A DNA stretch of 64,000 nt from Branchiostoma belcheri (Eukaryota > Chordata > Leptocardii > Amphioxiformes > Branchiostomatidae). The notes under the pieces were generated by a model. It searched no databases, was not told the origin of the DNA, and saw only the letters and a list, made by a program, of their open reading frames with translations. A program made the position numbers and the translations under genes. The stretch spans positions 101,210 through 165,209 of the forward strand of contig NW_017803680.1 of NCBI RefSeq assembly GCF_001625305.1. The letters run 5' to 3'. Shown one piece after another: positions 10,528 to 22,720 of this stretch. The stretch's first letter is position 1. Every line of letters starts with the position of its first letter.

Positions 10528-13500
10528 GTAAACATTTCCATAATATCAACGGAAACAATGAAAGACAGGGTTTCCGTTTGGATCTAACATTTTAACATTA
10601 TAAAAACGTGAAATGTGTAGTTTTCGGATGGAAGTCAAATGATGGATCGGACTAAATTTATCTCTCAACTTTTACCACAAGCCAAGAGCATGGCACAACA
10701 GCCGGAAGAGGAACAACAACTGAATAAAGATGCCTCACCTGATATTGAGGAAGCGGAGATGTTACTTAAAGAGCTGGAAGGTAGAGGGACGTTTGCCTTC
10801 AGTGGGTTCGATACCAATATTGCATTCTCATGTATTATCTCTAGAAATCAGCTTGTACAATTGTACTATAATCTCATATCATGAAAGCAACTGATGCCAA
10901 ACTTAACAAATATATATACATATAATAAGAAAAAAGGAGAAAGTCACAATTGCTGTCTATCAGTTTTAAACCGAAAAAGGTGATTTTATAGACAGAAATG
11001 GAAGATATTTTTATCGAACCTTTCTTTTTTGCTTGACTAGCTCTTATGTTAAAGAGGAAACAAACTGTGTCATAATTTGTGTACTTTAGTAGAGCTTGCT
11101 ATTTAACTTAATCGTTTCGTTGTTTGCCTTACATGTTTACAATTGCATACAATTGTACATAGTATTTCATTTTGTGGACACAGATTTGGTTAAGAAAGAA
11201 GTGATGGCCGGCAACAACAGTATTGATGATCACATGGCGGGACTTTTCGGCAAAAGGACGTGGTCACCTGGTAAGCATGAATTTTATGATTATTAACATA
11301 TTATGACTTTTGGTTTCGTAAAGCCTTGTTAGGTTTTCTTTAAGTATAGGTTCTAAAATGCCTGCCATGCAAACAATGCAACCACAGACACACACAGTCT
11401 TTTTCTCCCAGAGAAAGAGAGACAGAATGATGTATTTGTGCTTGATTTAATTTGATTTATAAAACTGTATAAACAAATACAAAGCCAGGACTGCCCAACT
11501 ATCCGGAGGCTATTTAAAAGGGCTAGCCCTCATAACAGTTAATTAGAAACAATTAACAATGTCGGTAACGATTCAGATACATTAACATACTATTAGGTAA
11601 TAGATGACTCATTCTAACTATGGAGGCGGTCTGTTCTATTAGGCTCATTCAGATTAAAATGTACAAAATGGTGATTTTTAGGGTTGAAAAATCGATGGTT
11701 AGTTTTTTCAGGCAAACTTCCTTATATTTTTAGGGAAACACCTCCGTTAATGATTGCCGAAACATGACAGCTTAATTGTCATAGGAATTTACCAAAAATG
11801 TATAGACTTTAATAAGGTATATTAAAACAATGAATTTTTTACGCCAAAAAGCAGTTACTCAAGTAACTGGATATGATTTTGGAAACGGTCAGACGATTCA
11901 GCTAGCTTTCGTCAGTGACTGAGAGACCAGAGGAGAAATGCGGGTTTGTAAGCACAAACTAGAAGTTGAAGACAATTTCTTTTTGCACTTCCAAAAAATT
12001 GTCTTCAACTTATTTGCATATCAATCAACAGTTTGTGTTTATAAACCTGCATTTCTCCTCTGGTCTTTCAGTCACTTACGAAAGCTAGTGAATACTAGTT
12101 GAAACGCCTAACCGTTTCCAAAATCATATCCAGTTGCTTGAGTAACTGCTTCTTAGCGTATCTTATTACCTGGATGTCTAACCTTCATCGACTAATTTCG
12201 ACAACACTGAAACATCAGAATGAAACGGGTATATGATAAAGCTTGTATTCATTATATCACATCAAAAGCCATTAGTTTAGGCGTCAGTATACATGGAAGT
12301 ACTTCTGTAGTACATTATATACTGGCACATACATGTACACACGTATCGAACACATGAAGATAGTGAAGTGTATTTAACTTTGGAAGCAAAATCTCAAAGA
12401 AGGGTAGAACATTGGAGTCTGATGACGACATTGAGGGTTATTTTCCTTTCGATGCATATGTTTTCTACCTTATTTCTATTGATTATGTCTATGGTGTACA
12501 GGAAAAGGAAATTTGATCCCTTGTTATGTCTTTTCCGCTACAGTTAACTTCCGTGACCCAAACGTAGCATTAGGAAGATCTACGTATCAGCACGATGGTC
12601 AAAAAGGCCATCAAAAATCCTCACTTGGAAATCATTAATATTAATGAGAAATCGGTGTCAATCAGTCATTTCACTATTGGCAACAATAGCTGATTGGTTC
12701 ACGCTTTAGCGGGCGGGGCCTTGGCAAGTTTTGGTGATACTTCGAGTCGCTGTTTTTTCCCCGCGATCTTGTCCTTTCATATGCGCGCCTTTCCCCGCCC
12801 CTATTGTTCTTTTATTCACACAATTAACAATGCCCCAACACACATTCAAGCCATGTTTAATTTCCTTATGCCACCAACAATAATTCGCAACTGTGCTACA
12901 ATTTGTCTTATTTCGTAATTCAACACACTAAAAAAAATCCACAGATATTAAAGTTCCCCGGGTCTAATCGGCCTTGATCGCGCTACTGCATACTTCAGAC
13001 GGCACGGAACGCGCCGGCATCGGCTGCATGACAGAACATCTAGAATATGTCTAAAAAATTCCAGACTCGAGTGATTAATCAAGAACATCTACCAAAAACA
13101 CAAAAACACACTACATACGATTCAGATACATTCTTATACATGTATTCTTGTTGTACCTGTTACTAAACGAGGTTTACGGCGCGGAAACAGCACAGAAGCC
13201 ATGATTGTTTGGCCGGCGTGCCGAGTACTTCGTCTAATACGGGGAATACATCGTAACGTTCTGGAGTCAAATGATAGACCGTACTAAAAACATAACCGTA
13301 CTAAGAAGGTTTTAGAAATAGTAGAAGTATGATAGTAAATCTTTGTAGAAGAAAGTCGGCTGAAGCTAGAGTTTTTTCACAACATATCTGGATTAGACCG
13401 GTTCCCTCCTTTTTCCTTTGTTTACAAACCGACGCCATTTTGTGTCACCGTTTATAAACCTACAGCCCCTTTTTTTAATTCGTGTAGCTAAGGAGGTTAT

Positions 13501-16196
13501 CCACCTACCTGCATTTCAAATCCCAAATAACACATTCAAGGCAATGTTCAGCGTTCTATCTCTAGCAACCCTTTTTGTCGATCACTGTCGATGCTATGTT
13601 TCAGCATGGAGGTAGAAAAAAAAACCTCCATGGTTTCAGTTACTCGCGCGTGCCGACACAAAGCTTTTGTGATTTTTGTCCAAATTATTTCTTCAAACCA
13701 TGGAGCTTCAGGTTCCAACCGACGACTTCGACACGGTTGCACGACGGAACGGATGGGGATAGTTTTAGATTTACCATATGATGTCGCCCAAATAAGCCAA
13801 GAGGCTTAAAAAAACATACGGTTGGGAAGTAAATTTTATTCTCGTTCGCTACCGCGACGTAGTTTTGACTTCTCTTTTTCACGGTACAATGATAGGCGTC
13901 CATTTGGGGGAATATGAACTTTCCCTGATAAATACGATATATACGACTGGAAAAATTCCTTGAACTGTCAAAGAAAATCTTCTCAAAGGGACAGTATCGC
14001 GGTTGATTTGCATCGAGCCAACGCACTGTTGTCTTTAAAACTCGCGCCCGGGAGGAGAACAATAGGGCCACGCTGGTCGAAATTTCCATTTCACTGGCCT
14101 TCCCGGGAGGAAGGTGAGAACGAACCGCTCTGATCTCCACCGACGTCCTCATTATAACTCTAAAACAAACCCTCTGTTCCACGTGAATTTTGAACTAAAA
14201 CGCAGAAAATGTATTTTGAGCAATATCTCCCGATCCTATCGGTAGAATCCTATAAAAAATACACCAATCGAAAAAGTAAACATCTGGCCGCCATCTTGAA
14301 AAAAAATGACGTGATTCTCTTGCGCCGTTATGGAATTATGGGAGAAAACATACTAGAAAATCGACGAAATAAGTTTAAAACTCACAGACAACAAAAATTC
14401 TACAAGAGAAATGGAATTTAAAGGTCCTAAAGTTTACAGTATGGATAAAACATATGTTTGATGCGTAAATTAGCGAAATGTAGCGGTAGGTTAAAGTTCA
14501 ATGACCCAAAATGACCTTATGTACGCACATACAGTCGGCGGGAAATTTGAATTGCATTCTACGTTGTCATTTCTTATTTTATACATATTTCGGGAGCGAA
14601 CTAATTTTTTTTGTGTGTGCGTGATTCTTTTTCTAACTTCATAATCGCATCGTGCGTTATATTGGGCAAAAGTTGTGTTGTTTATCTGAACACTGCCGCT
14701 GCTCACGACACACCGGGTTGTGGGCGGGGCCTATTTGCTTAGCAACGAGGATTTTAACATAGCAACGGGACCATCGTGCAGTCGAGCACAGGGCATGGAG
14801 GCGTGTCGGCTCGAGCTGTGGACGGTAACAGGAGTCCTCACTGGGGTCACAATTCCTGCACACACACGAACGAAGAAAAAGACCCATGGTGGTACGTCGA
14901 TTTGGGACGTCATGTCACTGTCGACCACGTCACCATCGTCAACCGCCGTGACTGCAGTGAAAGGATCACACCATTCGACGTCCACGTCGGGTCCAGCACT
15001 GACGTGGCCAGAAACCGGAGGTGTGGCGGGCATCACCACTTCCCTCCGACTGAGACCGAGAAGGTTGTCAACTGCGGCGGGTTGGGGGGCAGGTACGTGG
15101 GCATCAGGCTGCCGGGGAGGAGGCGAATCCTGACGCTGTGCGAGGTGGAGGTATATGCATGTAAGTACCGTACATACTATATCCATGCCAGGCCCGCCTC
15201 TTGTGCGTGAGAAGCAACTACATATTATGCGAACCGTGGGCCTGGAATCAGAAGAAGGTGACCATGCCATGTATGATCATATTGTGTCTCGTCCAACTTT
15301 GCTGTGTAGTACTTTAAAAGATTGTGAACATACATGTACTTCAAGGGCCACTTGAATGCTGTGCAGAACAAATTATTCTACTTTGTAGCAGGTGGCCCCC
15401 ATGGGAGAGTTTCTTTCAGCAAGGACAAAGCTTCCAAAGAAATAAGCGATAGCTCCGCAATTGTTTTTTTTTTCTTTAATATTATCCTGTTTTACTCTCA
15501 GCTCCAAACCTAGCGCTGGGAAAACCAACGTCCCAGTCGAATGTCGAACTTAACGGGTTTGCCTCCCGAGCGACTGACGGATGCAGGGACCCGTACTGGG
15601 GTAGCCAGTGCTGCACCCACACTCCAGCGGAGGCGGACCCTTGGCTGCAAGTGGACCTCGGCAGGTCGGTCAGAGTCCAGTGGGTGGTCATCATGAACCG
15701 CGCGGACTGTTGCCGAGAGCGACTCAACCCCTTCGCCGTCCACATTGGAAACAATGCGCGCGTAGTCCAGAACCCTCGCTGCGGCGGGCATCACACCATC
15801 CCCGCTGGTAAGGACAAGGATGCCATCAACTGTAACGGAATGAGAGGGCGATATGTGGGGATCCGACTGCCCGGCTATGGCCGTATCCTGACAGTCTGCG
15901 AAGTCGAAGTCTACGCCGGTATGTTAAGCAAACTTTCTTTTCAGTTTTTTTTTTTTTTTTTGTCATTATGACTCTTTCAAGTAATAAACTTCTATGCTGG
16001 ATACTCTACAAGCTGGGGGTGGGGGGTGGTGGAAGTTGGAAGATCTGTTCTAACAGCTGCAGGGGTCAGCGATTGGTGGAACTCGATGTGATCAAAACAT
16101 GCAATATCTTTAAGGGAATGCATAAGTTAACCCCTTCCTGTCAAGTTCTGCTACTTTAATGAAAATCATTTCGACTCTTTCGAAAGTCGAAAAGAG

Positions 16197-16234
<38 letters not shown>

Positions 16235-17208
16235 TAAACACTGACTGACAGACAAACGTCAAACATTAAAACGTATTTTTTTTCTAGGTACGGTGACAAA
16301 GAGGACATCTGAAGTGCGGGAGACCGAGGAAAAGGGCTGCGGAGAACATGAGGTTAGGCCACAGCAAGTAATTTTCATAGACGACATGAGCTGATTTTGG
16401 AGAGAAAAAAAAAACAAGAACTCTTGTAGTCTTCTGGCAGTGGTCAACATGCAGAAAATGGTCAAATTTGTCTGTTGCCATCTGGAGCTTAGATGATGGA
16501 TAAATATGAAGAGGCCTATATGGGTGACAAGACAAGGATCTGATTTATCATTCTGCCTTTTCTTTTATAATATAATTATTTTGATTAAATATAGTATTTC
16601 ATTCCTTTTATATGTTAGCAAAACAATTTGTACAATGATTGAAAATGTTTTTGCATTGAGTGACAAATGGATGTTTTTTCAGTGACAAATGGATTTTGTT
16701 TCAGTGACAAATGGATGTTGTAATACTTGGCAGTAAACTTGGCACAGCTTAGGTATCGTTAAATAAAGTCATGTTGGATACATCAGTATGGACACATTTA
16801 AATTCATACTGGTTTATGACGTAGGACATGCATGGTAGCTTAAAGTTCAAAATACCAGTTGGTTTCTCTCTCTCTCTCTTCTCTCTCTCACTTTTATCTC
16901 TCTCTCACTCTCTTCTCTCTCCTCTCTCTCACTCTCTTCTCTCTCTCTCTCACCACTCTCTTCTCTCTCTCACTCTTCTCTCTCTCTCTCTCTTCTCTCA
17001 CTCTCTTCTCTCTCTTCTCTCTCTCACCACTCTCTTCTCTCTCTCACTCTCTTCTCTCTCTCACACTCTCTCTCTTCTCTCTCTCTCACCACTCTCTTCT
17101 CTCTGTCTTCTCTCTCACCACTCTCTTCTCTTTCTCACTCTTCTCTCTCTCTCTCTCTCTCTCTCACTCTCTTCTCTCACTCTCTTCTCTCTCTTCTCTC
17201 TCTCACCA

Positions 17209-17245
<37 letters not shown>

Positions 17246-17905
17246 CTTAAGTACTGTCTCCTGGATTTAATTCATGGCTGTGCAATGTTGTCATATTTAC
17301 ACAAATCAGCTGTTGCCAGCTCCTGAACTCAATTCCTGTCCATGATATTGATGCTTACCTACAGGAGGGGCAAAGCTGGGTGGGTGATGAGGAGGAACAC
17401 AACTGCAACTGTGACGCCGGCGAAGAGTTCTGCTACAAGGTGGAGTGTGGGGATGATGGTGAAAAGAAACCCATCAAGGGCGAAGAAGGGATGTGGACCT
17501 GCGAGGAGACTGAAGAGACCGAGGAAACCGGTAATTCAAGATTTCGAACGATTCTTTAAACTATTACCAAAACATATGTGGATCAGCAAATGTCATCAGA
17601 GCCTTCTATGAGGTTTAACTGTGATTCTACAAACTATTACAGAAAGTAGTGGATAGGAAAATATCAGAGCCCCTTCAAACTTCTACTACCAAATATGTCT
17701 GTTTCTGTTAAGCACAGGTTATGGTGTTACGTAATTACAAGAAGAAATTAAGTTATAATATTATTAGTTTATGGTTCATAGACTTATTTGAAACCTTCCT
17801 TGCAGGTTTTTTCAAAGTTAAAGTATATCGTATGTCTTTTGTTTTCCAGCACGGGAGTTCCCGGAGAAAACCATGGAGAATGGGATGGAGGACTACAAGG
17901 AATAA
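10467..17905 (+). CDS. Secreted protein with two F-type lectin domains and a Cys-rich C-terminus
   Basis: Eight coding exons on the plus strand join in phase: 10467-10527, 10682-10780, 11184-11270, 14792-15160 (5' end uncertain), 15502-15918, 16288-16352, 17365-17530 and 17850-17905 (TAA). They give about 439 residues. Order: signal peptide, acidic Gln/Glu-rich segment, dibasic cassette ending LFGKR, two F5/8C-like F-type lectin (fucolectin) domains, then a short Cys-rich module and an acidic tail. F-type lectins bind fucose on glycans, mostly as secreted innate-immune or recognition proteins. The first domain looks damaged at its N-terminus. The exons and their phases are direct observation. 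That they form one transcript is inferred from compatible phases; the 3.5-kb gap before domain 1 is the weakest link. ATTAAA at 18157 is a possible poly(A) signal. Confidence 0.7.
10682..10780 (+). CDS. Lectin gene exon: acidic propeptide-like segment
   Basis: The acceptor follows a strong pyrimidine tract (TTTATCTCTCAACTTTTACCACAAG). Phase 1 gives AKSMAQQPEEEQQLNKD, then DIEEAEMLLKELE. The segment is acidic and probably unstructured or a short helix. The donor GAAG|GTAGAG keeps phase 1. An upstream in-frame ATG at about 10639 is not needed if the signal-peptide exon is used. Confidence 0.65.
11184..11270 (+). CDS. Lectin gene exon: dibasic cassette ending in LFGKR
   Basis: Acceptor GGACACAG|AT and donor CACCTG|GTAAGC, both phase 1. 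Translation runs DLVKKEVMAGNNSI, then DDHMAGLFGKRTWSPG. A Lys-Lys and a Gly-Lys-Arg bracket 17 residues, the layout of a prohormone peptide with C-terminal amidation. The lectin domains follow if exon joining is right. Confidence 0.65.
11842..12160. mobile_element. MITE with GCCAAAAAGCAGTTACTCAAG ends, copy 1
   Basis: Inverted arms start GCCAAAAAGCAGTTACTCAAG and include a GACTGAGAGACCAGAGGAGA-type subterminal motif. A fuller copy lies at 29698-30268 and a half copy near 22500-22715. Confidence 0.7.
12170..14700. other. Intron or intergenic stretch without recognised genes
   Basis: No conserved protein on either strand. A short hairpin (GGAGGT with ACCTCC) lies at 13605-13634. The 165-codon open stretch on the minus strand at 13685-14182 has no recognisable motif and no splice context. 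Confidence 0.4.
14763..15160 (+). CDS. Lectin gene exon: F-type lectin domain 1 (5' end damaged)
   Basis: Reads GHGGVSARAVDGN, WGHNSCTHT, DPWWYVDLG, the sugar-site stretch NRRDCSERITPF, RCGGHH, GGRYVGIRLPG and ILTLCEVEVYA. This is the F-type lectin fold with the RxDxxxxR-type fucose motif. Upstream bases encode the expected strand (ATGPS, then QSST) in two different frames, so about four bases are missing near 14770-14780. Splicing at 14791 (GCACAG|GG) restores phase 1 but drops that strand; 14762 is the alternative acceptor. Donor TGCAT|GTAAGT. Confidence 0.75.
15502..15918 (+). CDS. Lectin gene exon: F-type lectin domain 2
   Basis: One 417-base exon encodes an intact domain: PNLALGKPTSQSN, ASRATDGCRDPYWG, CCTHT, DPWLQVDLG, NRADCCRERLNPF, RCGGHH, GRYVGIRLPG and ILTVCEVEVYA. 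The NRADCCRER stretch is the classic fucose-binding segment with vicinal cysteines. Phase 1 at both ends, so it can be added or lost without changing frame, which fits its origin by duplication of domain 1. Confidence 0.85.
16199..16229. repeat. (GA)n microsatellite
   Basis: GA dinucleotide run in the intron before exon 6 of the lectin gene. Confidence 0.9.
16288..16352 (+). CDS. Lectin gene exon: linker with one CGEHE
   Basis: Acceptor TTTTTTTCTAG|GT. Phase 1 reading gives GTVTKRTSEVRE, then TEEKGCGEHE. Donor GAG|GTTAGG, phase 0. A short charged linker with one cysteine. Confidence 0.6.
16390..16790. mobile_element. Partial copy of the 47.7-kb MITE family
   Basis: Resembles 47735-48060: TTTGGAGAG-AAAAAA-ACAAGAA, GTCAACATGC-GAAAATGG and a TTTCATTCCTTTTATATGTT stretch occur in the same order. 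Inverted ends are not clear here, so this is a fragment. Confidence 0.5.
16862..17243. repeat. (CT)n low-complexity tract
   Basis: About 380 bases of imperfect TCTCTC with CACCACTCTCTTCTC-type higher-order units. The Ser/Leu-only ORFs across it are artefacts. Confidence 0.95.
17365..17530 (+). CDS. Lectin gene exon: small Cys-rich module
   Basis: Acceptor CTTACCTACAG|GAG. Translation includes EGQSWVGDEEEHNCNC, EEFCYKVECGDDG and EGMWTCEETEETEET. Five cysteines with a CNC and a tryptophan at the start resemble half of a VWC-like module, but the spacing is too short for a confident family call. Highly acidic C-terminus. Donor ACCG|GTAATT, phase 1. Confidence 0.6.
17850..17905 (+). CDS. Lectin gene terminal exon
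   Basis: Acceptor GTTTTCCAG|CA. Phase 1 reading AREFPEKTMENGMEDYKE then TAA at 17903-17905. All eight exons join without a stop. Confidence 0.6.
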
Positions 17906-17999
17906 CTGGTGAGTGGGGATCGGTAGAAGCACGCTTAAATACTACTGCATGTAGTAGTTGTTTCAAGCATTGCCTGTTGATGATACACAGTTATGTAAT

Positions 18000-20900
18000 G
18001 TTCATGATTTTCAAGTAGATTTGGAAATGTCCAATATCTAACGCAATGTATTTAGTGTACAAGTTTTGAATCAAGCTTATGACTTCTTGAAGCACATGTC
18101 GTCAGTAAGCTACAGCAGACTGCAATGCCATGTCAAGAGCCGCGGCAGAGTAGTTCATTAAAGTTTTGGTTTGTTCTTGGATGATCCATTCTTAGACCAC
18201 TGTTGTTGTTTCTTCTCCATACTGTAGGCTGGAGTTGTGAAGATCTGGTCAAGAAACTGATGGACATGGAAGTCAACTCGGCGTCCCTTTCTTTTCACAC
18301 GTTCTTAGCTTATTCTTTACTGGAAACTATCTAGTCTGTACCTCTTTTACGGAATTTTAGATATGGAATCTATCTGAAACTCTTTTGCTCATGTCCAATC
18401 TATTTTTCTTTTAGCAGTCGAGATCTTCTTTCTTTCCTCCCTTATGAATTATGGTCTTCTTTTCTGATCTCCTAAATTAGAGGCTGTTCCTTTGGTGCCA
18501 GCTGTGCATCTTATTCTAAATCTCTATAATCTATTTCATGACTATGCCGAGGTGCGATGTTACAACACAGACAATGTATGCTCATAAGCAGATATTATAA
18601 ATTAGCGGTGTTGACAACAGTGAGGTTGAAAGGGACGTTCTTTTTTCAAACAAAAGGAAACGTTGGTTTTGATTCGTAGTGAAGGTCCCGGACTAAAGAC
18701 GTCATCTAGGAAGAGCACAGGTCTTAACATGTGAGTTTCGTGGTGCAATGCTAAAGAAATTACAAACTATTTCAAAAATATCAAATCACTAAAATCTCTT
18801 AAATGAAAATGTGCAGAAGGTTAGGTAAATTGTGGTCAATATAATAACAATTACAGACTATATTGTTGATGTGACTTTCATTTCAACAGCCAATGGAAAG
18901 CTGGCATCTTATTTGACACGCCATTTGACATGCAATCCTAACTTGTCTTAGGCCAGCATAACACAAAACTCTCCCACAAGACAGAACAAACTGAAGGAAT
19001 GAAAGGATAGAGAGGGGCAGTGATCTGCTGTCAATACCACAAAAAAAAACTTATAGTAGGTTTAGAGAGAAAATGGTCCTAATAAGAAAACTGCAGAGTA
19101 GTACATGTAGGAAGTGAAACCTATTTGGCAAAAGTAAAAATCTATGTTTGACGTGGTGGGGAAAAGATTGCGGACAAGGATTTAATCTCGAAATTCTACA
19201 TACATCACATCAAAAAGACGTAACTCGAAAATATTAAATGTTCAAATACGGTCAAAATAGTCCATAATACAGTTTCAACTTCATTCCATTTTGTATGGAA
19301 AAATCGTTCTCTATTAATAACCTTATTTTTCACTTCCTCCATAGTACTTCTAAAAATCAAACTTTTACATAACAATCTGGTATGATTGCTACACTGCTAC
19401 GAGCTTAAAATTAGCCAATTAGGTAGACCTACTTGAGGTAACAAAAGGTAGATTATTTTTGTTTTGGATTCAAAATTAACGAGAGGAATATATTTGGTGA
19501 TTTTAGAACGTTCTCAATAACCTGTAGTACACATGTTAAACAAGAATAATTACAGTATACTCCTTCTTTATTTTTACATTATGTCAAAATACTAGTAGCT
19601 CCACCTCTATTCTTGCGGTAATATCAGTATATACCAGTAAATTCTCTATTCTTGCGGTATATCTATATACTAGTAATTCCTCCATTATATTATTTCAGTA
19701 TATCTATATACTAGGAACTCCTCTATTCTTGTGGTATATCTATATACTACAAACTACTGTTCTATTCTTACAATATATCTAATATTCTTGCAACTCATCT
19801 TTTCTTGCAGAATATCTATATAGTAGTAACTCCACATCTATCCTTGAAATATGTCTGTATGCTTAGTAACTCCTCCTCTGTTCTTGGAATATATCTATAT
19901 TTCTACTAGTAAACTTTAATTAGCAAAGGCAATATCTGCAATGCGATAATCAAGATAACAGTATAGTCTGCACGAATACATTGCTAAAGTACACGTGAAT
20001 GGATTTATGGAATATGAAATGAATTGTTGTCACCAACTTGTATGGAATATACGTTCTAATGTGATCTATAAGACCATCCCTAGAACACGTGAAAAAGCTG
20101 GCAGGGACATTATGAGAAACATGGAGAATTGACACATACTGGATTCGATTATATTTACTGAATTTCAATGAACGCAACGTACTAGTATGTATCTGCATTT
20201 AGTATGGTGGCAATAAACATGCAGTTTGAGGACCAAATACCTGTTTTTCTGTTGTTGTTTTTTTTTTGTTCTTATCTAGGTTATTTGACTGCATGCAGAA
20301 GTACTAGAAGGAAAATAAAGACATTATCGTAAAAATAACCAAGAAGATACAGTAAAACTATCCAGATTTTTTCCATATATATACACATACACACACACAC
20401 AGACGAGAGAGAAAGGAAGAGAAAGGAATAGATAAAGAAAAAGAGGGAATATCGAGCGACAGCCATGATATAATATCTAAAGGACATAATTTTTAAAAAA
20501 AAGTGTGCAGATCCCCCATTGTGGACGTCACCTTATATTTCAGTTATTATCCAATACAGTACAGATCATTTTAATCTCCCAACATGTTCAAGATTAAAAC
20601 AGCAACAAAACTTTTTATCGCAACAAAGTTAGTCTGTTGTCTCTCCGATATCGTAGACCTTGTTTATCCCTCGGTTGAACAAACACACAGTTAATACGCT
20701 CAATCCCCATTTATCTATCGTCCTGGCCATTTGTTTATTTATTTGAATTTACCACAAGATATACAAGTGGAAAGGAGGACAAAACAGGTGCATTGACACC
20801 TTTACAAGTTGTCCTCCCAAACACAACATACAGAATATAAAAGCATAAAAGCCATGTAACTACAGACACATGTAGATTGTTCGTGCTGACATCCCATGCA

Positions 20901-21380
20901 TGACATACCGAGTACTTTGAACTGACCCAAGTGACCTACCTTCCGGCTTTCCCTGGGGGGTAACTGTTACTGATTACGACACGCAAAACCGTCGATCAAT
21001 GCCCCACACGTACCCATGCATGTATACACATACATACATACATACATACATACATACATACATACATACATACATACAAGGAAACATACGTACAGTATCT
21101 ACCTAAGTGCACACACACACACGCACGCACACACACACACACACGCACGCACGCAGACCGAGGTCTATGAATATCCCCAAGAGAGACTATGACCCCGAGT
21201 AACTCTAAATTAAATTTTCCGGATAATTACTCCATTTAACATTAATAAAAGTTTTAAACAAGCCAAATTGTAAGGTTATTACGGCATAAAATGAAATATA
21301 AAAGGATTTGGATACTGTTCCAATATCGCCTAAATGTTCTATTTTACTTTTAATTATGAAAGTCGCTTCAAATGCGGTGA
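18000..21380. other. Intergenic, mostly AT-rich
   Basis: No gene recognised. About 19600-19910 is a degenerate tandem repeat of roughly 45 bases (TATATCTATATACTAGTAACTCCTC-like). 20745-20890 has repeat-tail character. Microsatellites: CATA at 21021-21078 and CA/CGCA at 21110-21150. Confidence 0.5.
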
Positions 21381-21399
21381 GTTCAATACGTAAGTCTAG

Positions 21400-21640
21400 C
21401 GAGATCAACCCACCGCCAGCGTATGAGGGAATCAGGTAGTGAGAACACCGTGGCGGCCGGGTCGTGTCCGCCGGGAGAAGAGGTGCCAGGCGCCGCAGAC
21501 TGCCCCCTGCATGCACGCACCACGGGCCTCCACCCGTGCCGCCCGAGCAGCACGTCTAGGGCGAGGGGGGGCAATCGGTCCGTTTTTAATTGGGGGGGGG
21601 GGGGCTGTCAGTCTACTCTTCTCGAGCGGTGGCGCCGCGC
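21400..21640. other. GC-rich island in AT-rich DNA
   Basis: A sharply bounded CpG-rich stretch ending in a G homopolymer (about 21591-21604). It is open in several frames, but I recognise no protein. Could be a CpG island, a transposon fragment or an unrecognised exon. Confidence 0.35.
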
Positions 21641-22082
21641 TACCAAGTATACGCCAACAAATACTTTCAAGTTTTTAACAATTACCTAATAGGGCTTAAT
21701 AAATATCCCTTGCCCTGCTGGCATTCCTGGCACAATATTTTTCAATAATTTCATGTCTTAATTAGATCATAGATCCCCCATTTTTTTGCCCAGAATGCGT
21801 TGCGTTTCGCTGCGGTGTGATGCGTAGCACAAGAAATACCCCCAAATCGTACCTATACAGAGTTCTACATAGATGTACTGTATGTGTAGAACAACAATTG
21901 TTGGGCTCCGCAGGACAAGGGTTTAAATATCACCAACTATTGACAAATACTCCGACGCAGTTGTTGGCGTCTGATTCATTGCTAACAATGTGTTGAAAAG
22001 AGTCACGTTGCTGGTAAATTCATAAAAAACTGTCAAGAGAAGGAAGTTTTGCTCGTGTGAAGTCTGGACATTTGCAGGTACA

Positions 22083-22375
22083 CGCTCCATCCACACGGGG
22101 CTGGCGGCGGGGCGGCTGGCTCCATCCACACGGGGCTGGCGGGGCGGCCTGCAGGCTACATCCACACGGGGCTGGCGGGGCGGCCTGCAGGCTCCANNNN
22201 NNNNNNNNNNNNNNNNNNNNNNNNNNNNNNNNNNNNNNNNNNNNNNNNNNNNNNNNNNNNNNNNNNNNNNNNNNNNNNNNNNNNNNNNNNNNNNNNNNNN
22301 NNNNNNNNNNNNNNNNNNNNNNNNNNNNNNNNNNNNNGGCTCCATCCACACGGGGCTGGAGGATGGCATCCAGGC
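22083..22375. repeat. 36-bp GC-rich minisatellite with assembly gap
   Basis: Units of CCATCCACACGGGGCTGGC followed by GGGGCGGCCTGCAGG flank an N run at 22197-22337 (141 bases). The true copy number is unknown. The unit is 12 codons long, so ORFs through it stay open by chance. Confidence 0.85.
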
Positions 22376-22499
22376 TACCGAAGTTCCACGCTTTTTTTGC
22401 AACTTGCATACTAGGCATACATGGCATACTAGGTTTGGCGGGCGGAGCTTCTAATGTATGCGCTCTACGGTTGATCAGAAAACCGTGCAGAAAAACTGT

Positions 22500-22720
22500 T
22501 TCCTTTAGGGCTTCCAAAAAACATGTGTCTTCACTTATTTCCATATCAATCAATAGTTCGTGCTTATGAAACTGCCTTTCTCCTGCAATTATCTAGTGTC
22601 ATTGACAAAAGGTAGTGGATGCTACCTGAAACGTCTGACCGTTCCCAAAATCATGTCCAGCTGCTTGAGTAACTGTTTTGGCGTATCGTATTATCTGGAT
22701 GTCTAACTTTCACGACGTTC
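22500..22720. mobile_element. Half copy of the GCCAAAAAGCAG MITE
   Basis: Matches the right half of 11842-12160 (ATCAATAGTTTGTGCTTAT, then AGTAACTG-TTTGGCGTATC). Confidence 0.6.

Noticed and set aside
14731-15270. 179-codon minus-strand ORF
   Set aside because: Antisense shadow of the F-type lectin exon.
16828-17326. 140- and 155-codon Ser/Leu ORFs
   Set aside because: Translation of a CT-rich simple repeat with no other protein feature.
21923-22569. ORFs of 159-177 codons on both strands
   Set aside because: They run through a 141-base N gap and a 36-bp repeat, so they are not real open sequence.
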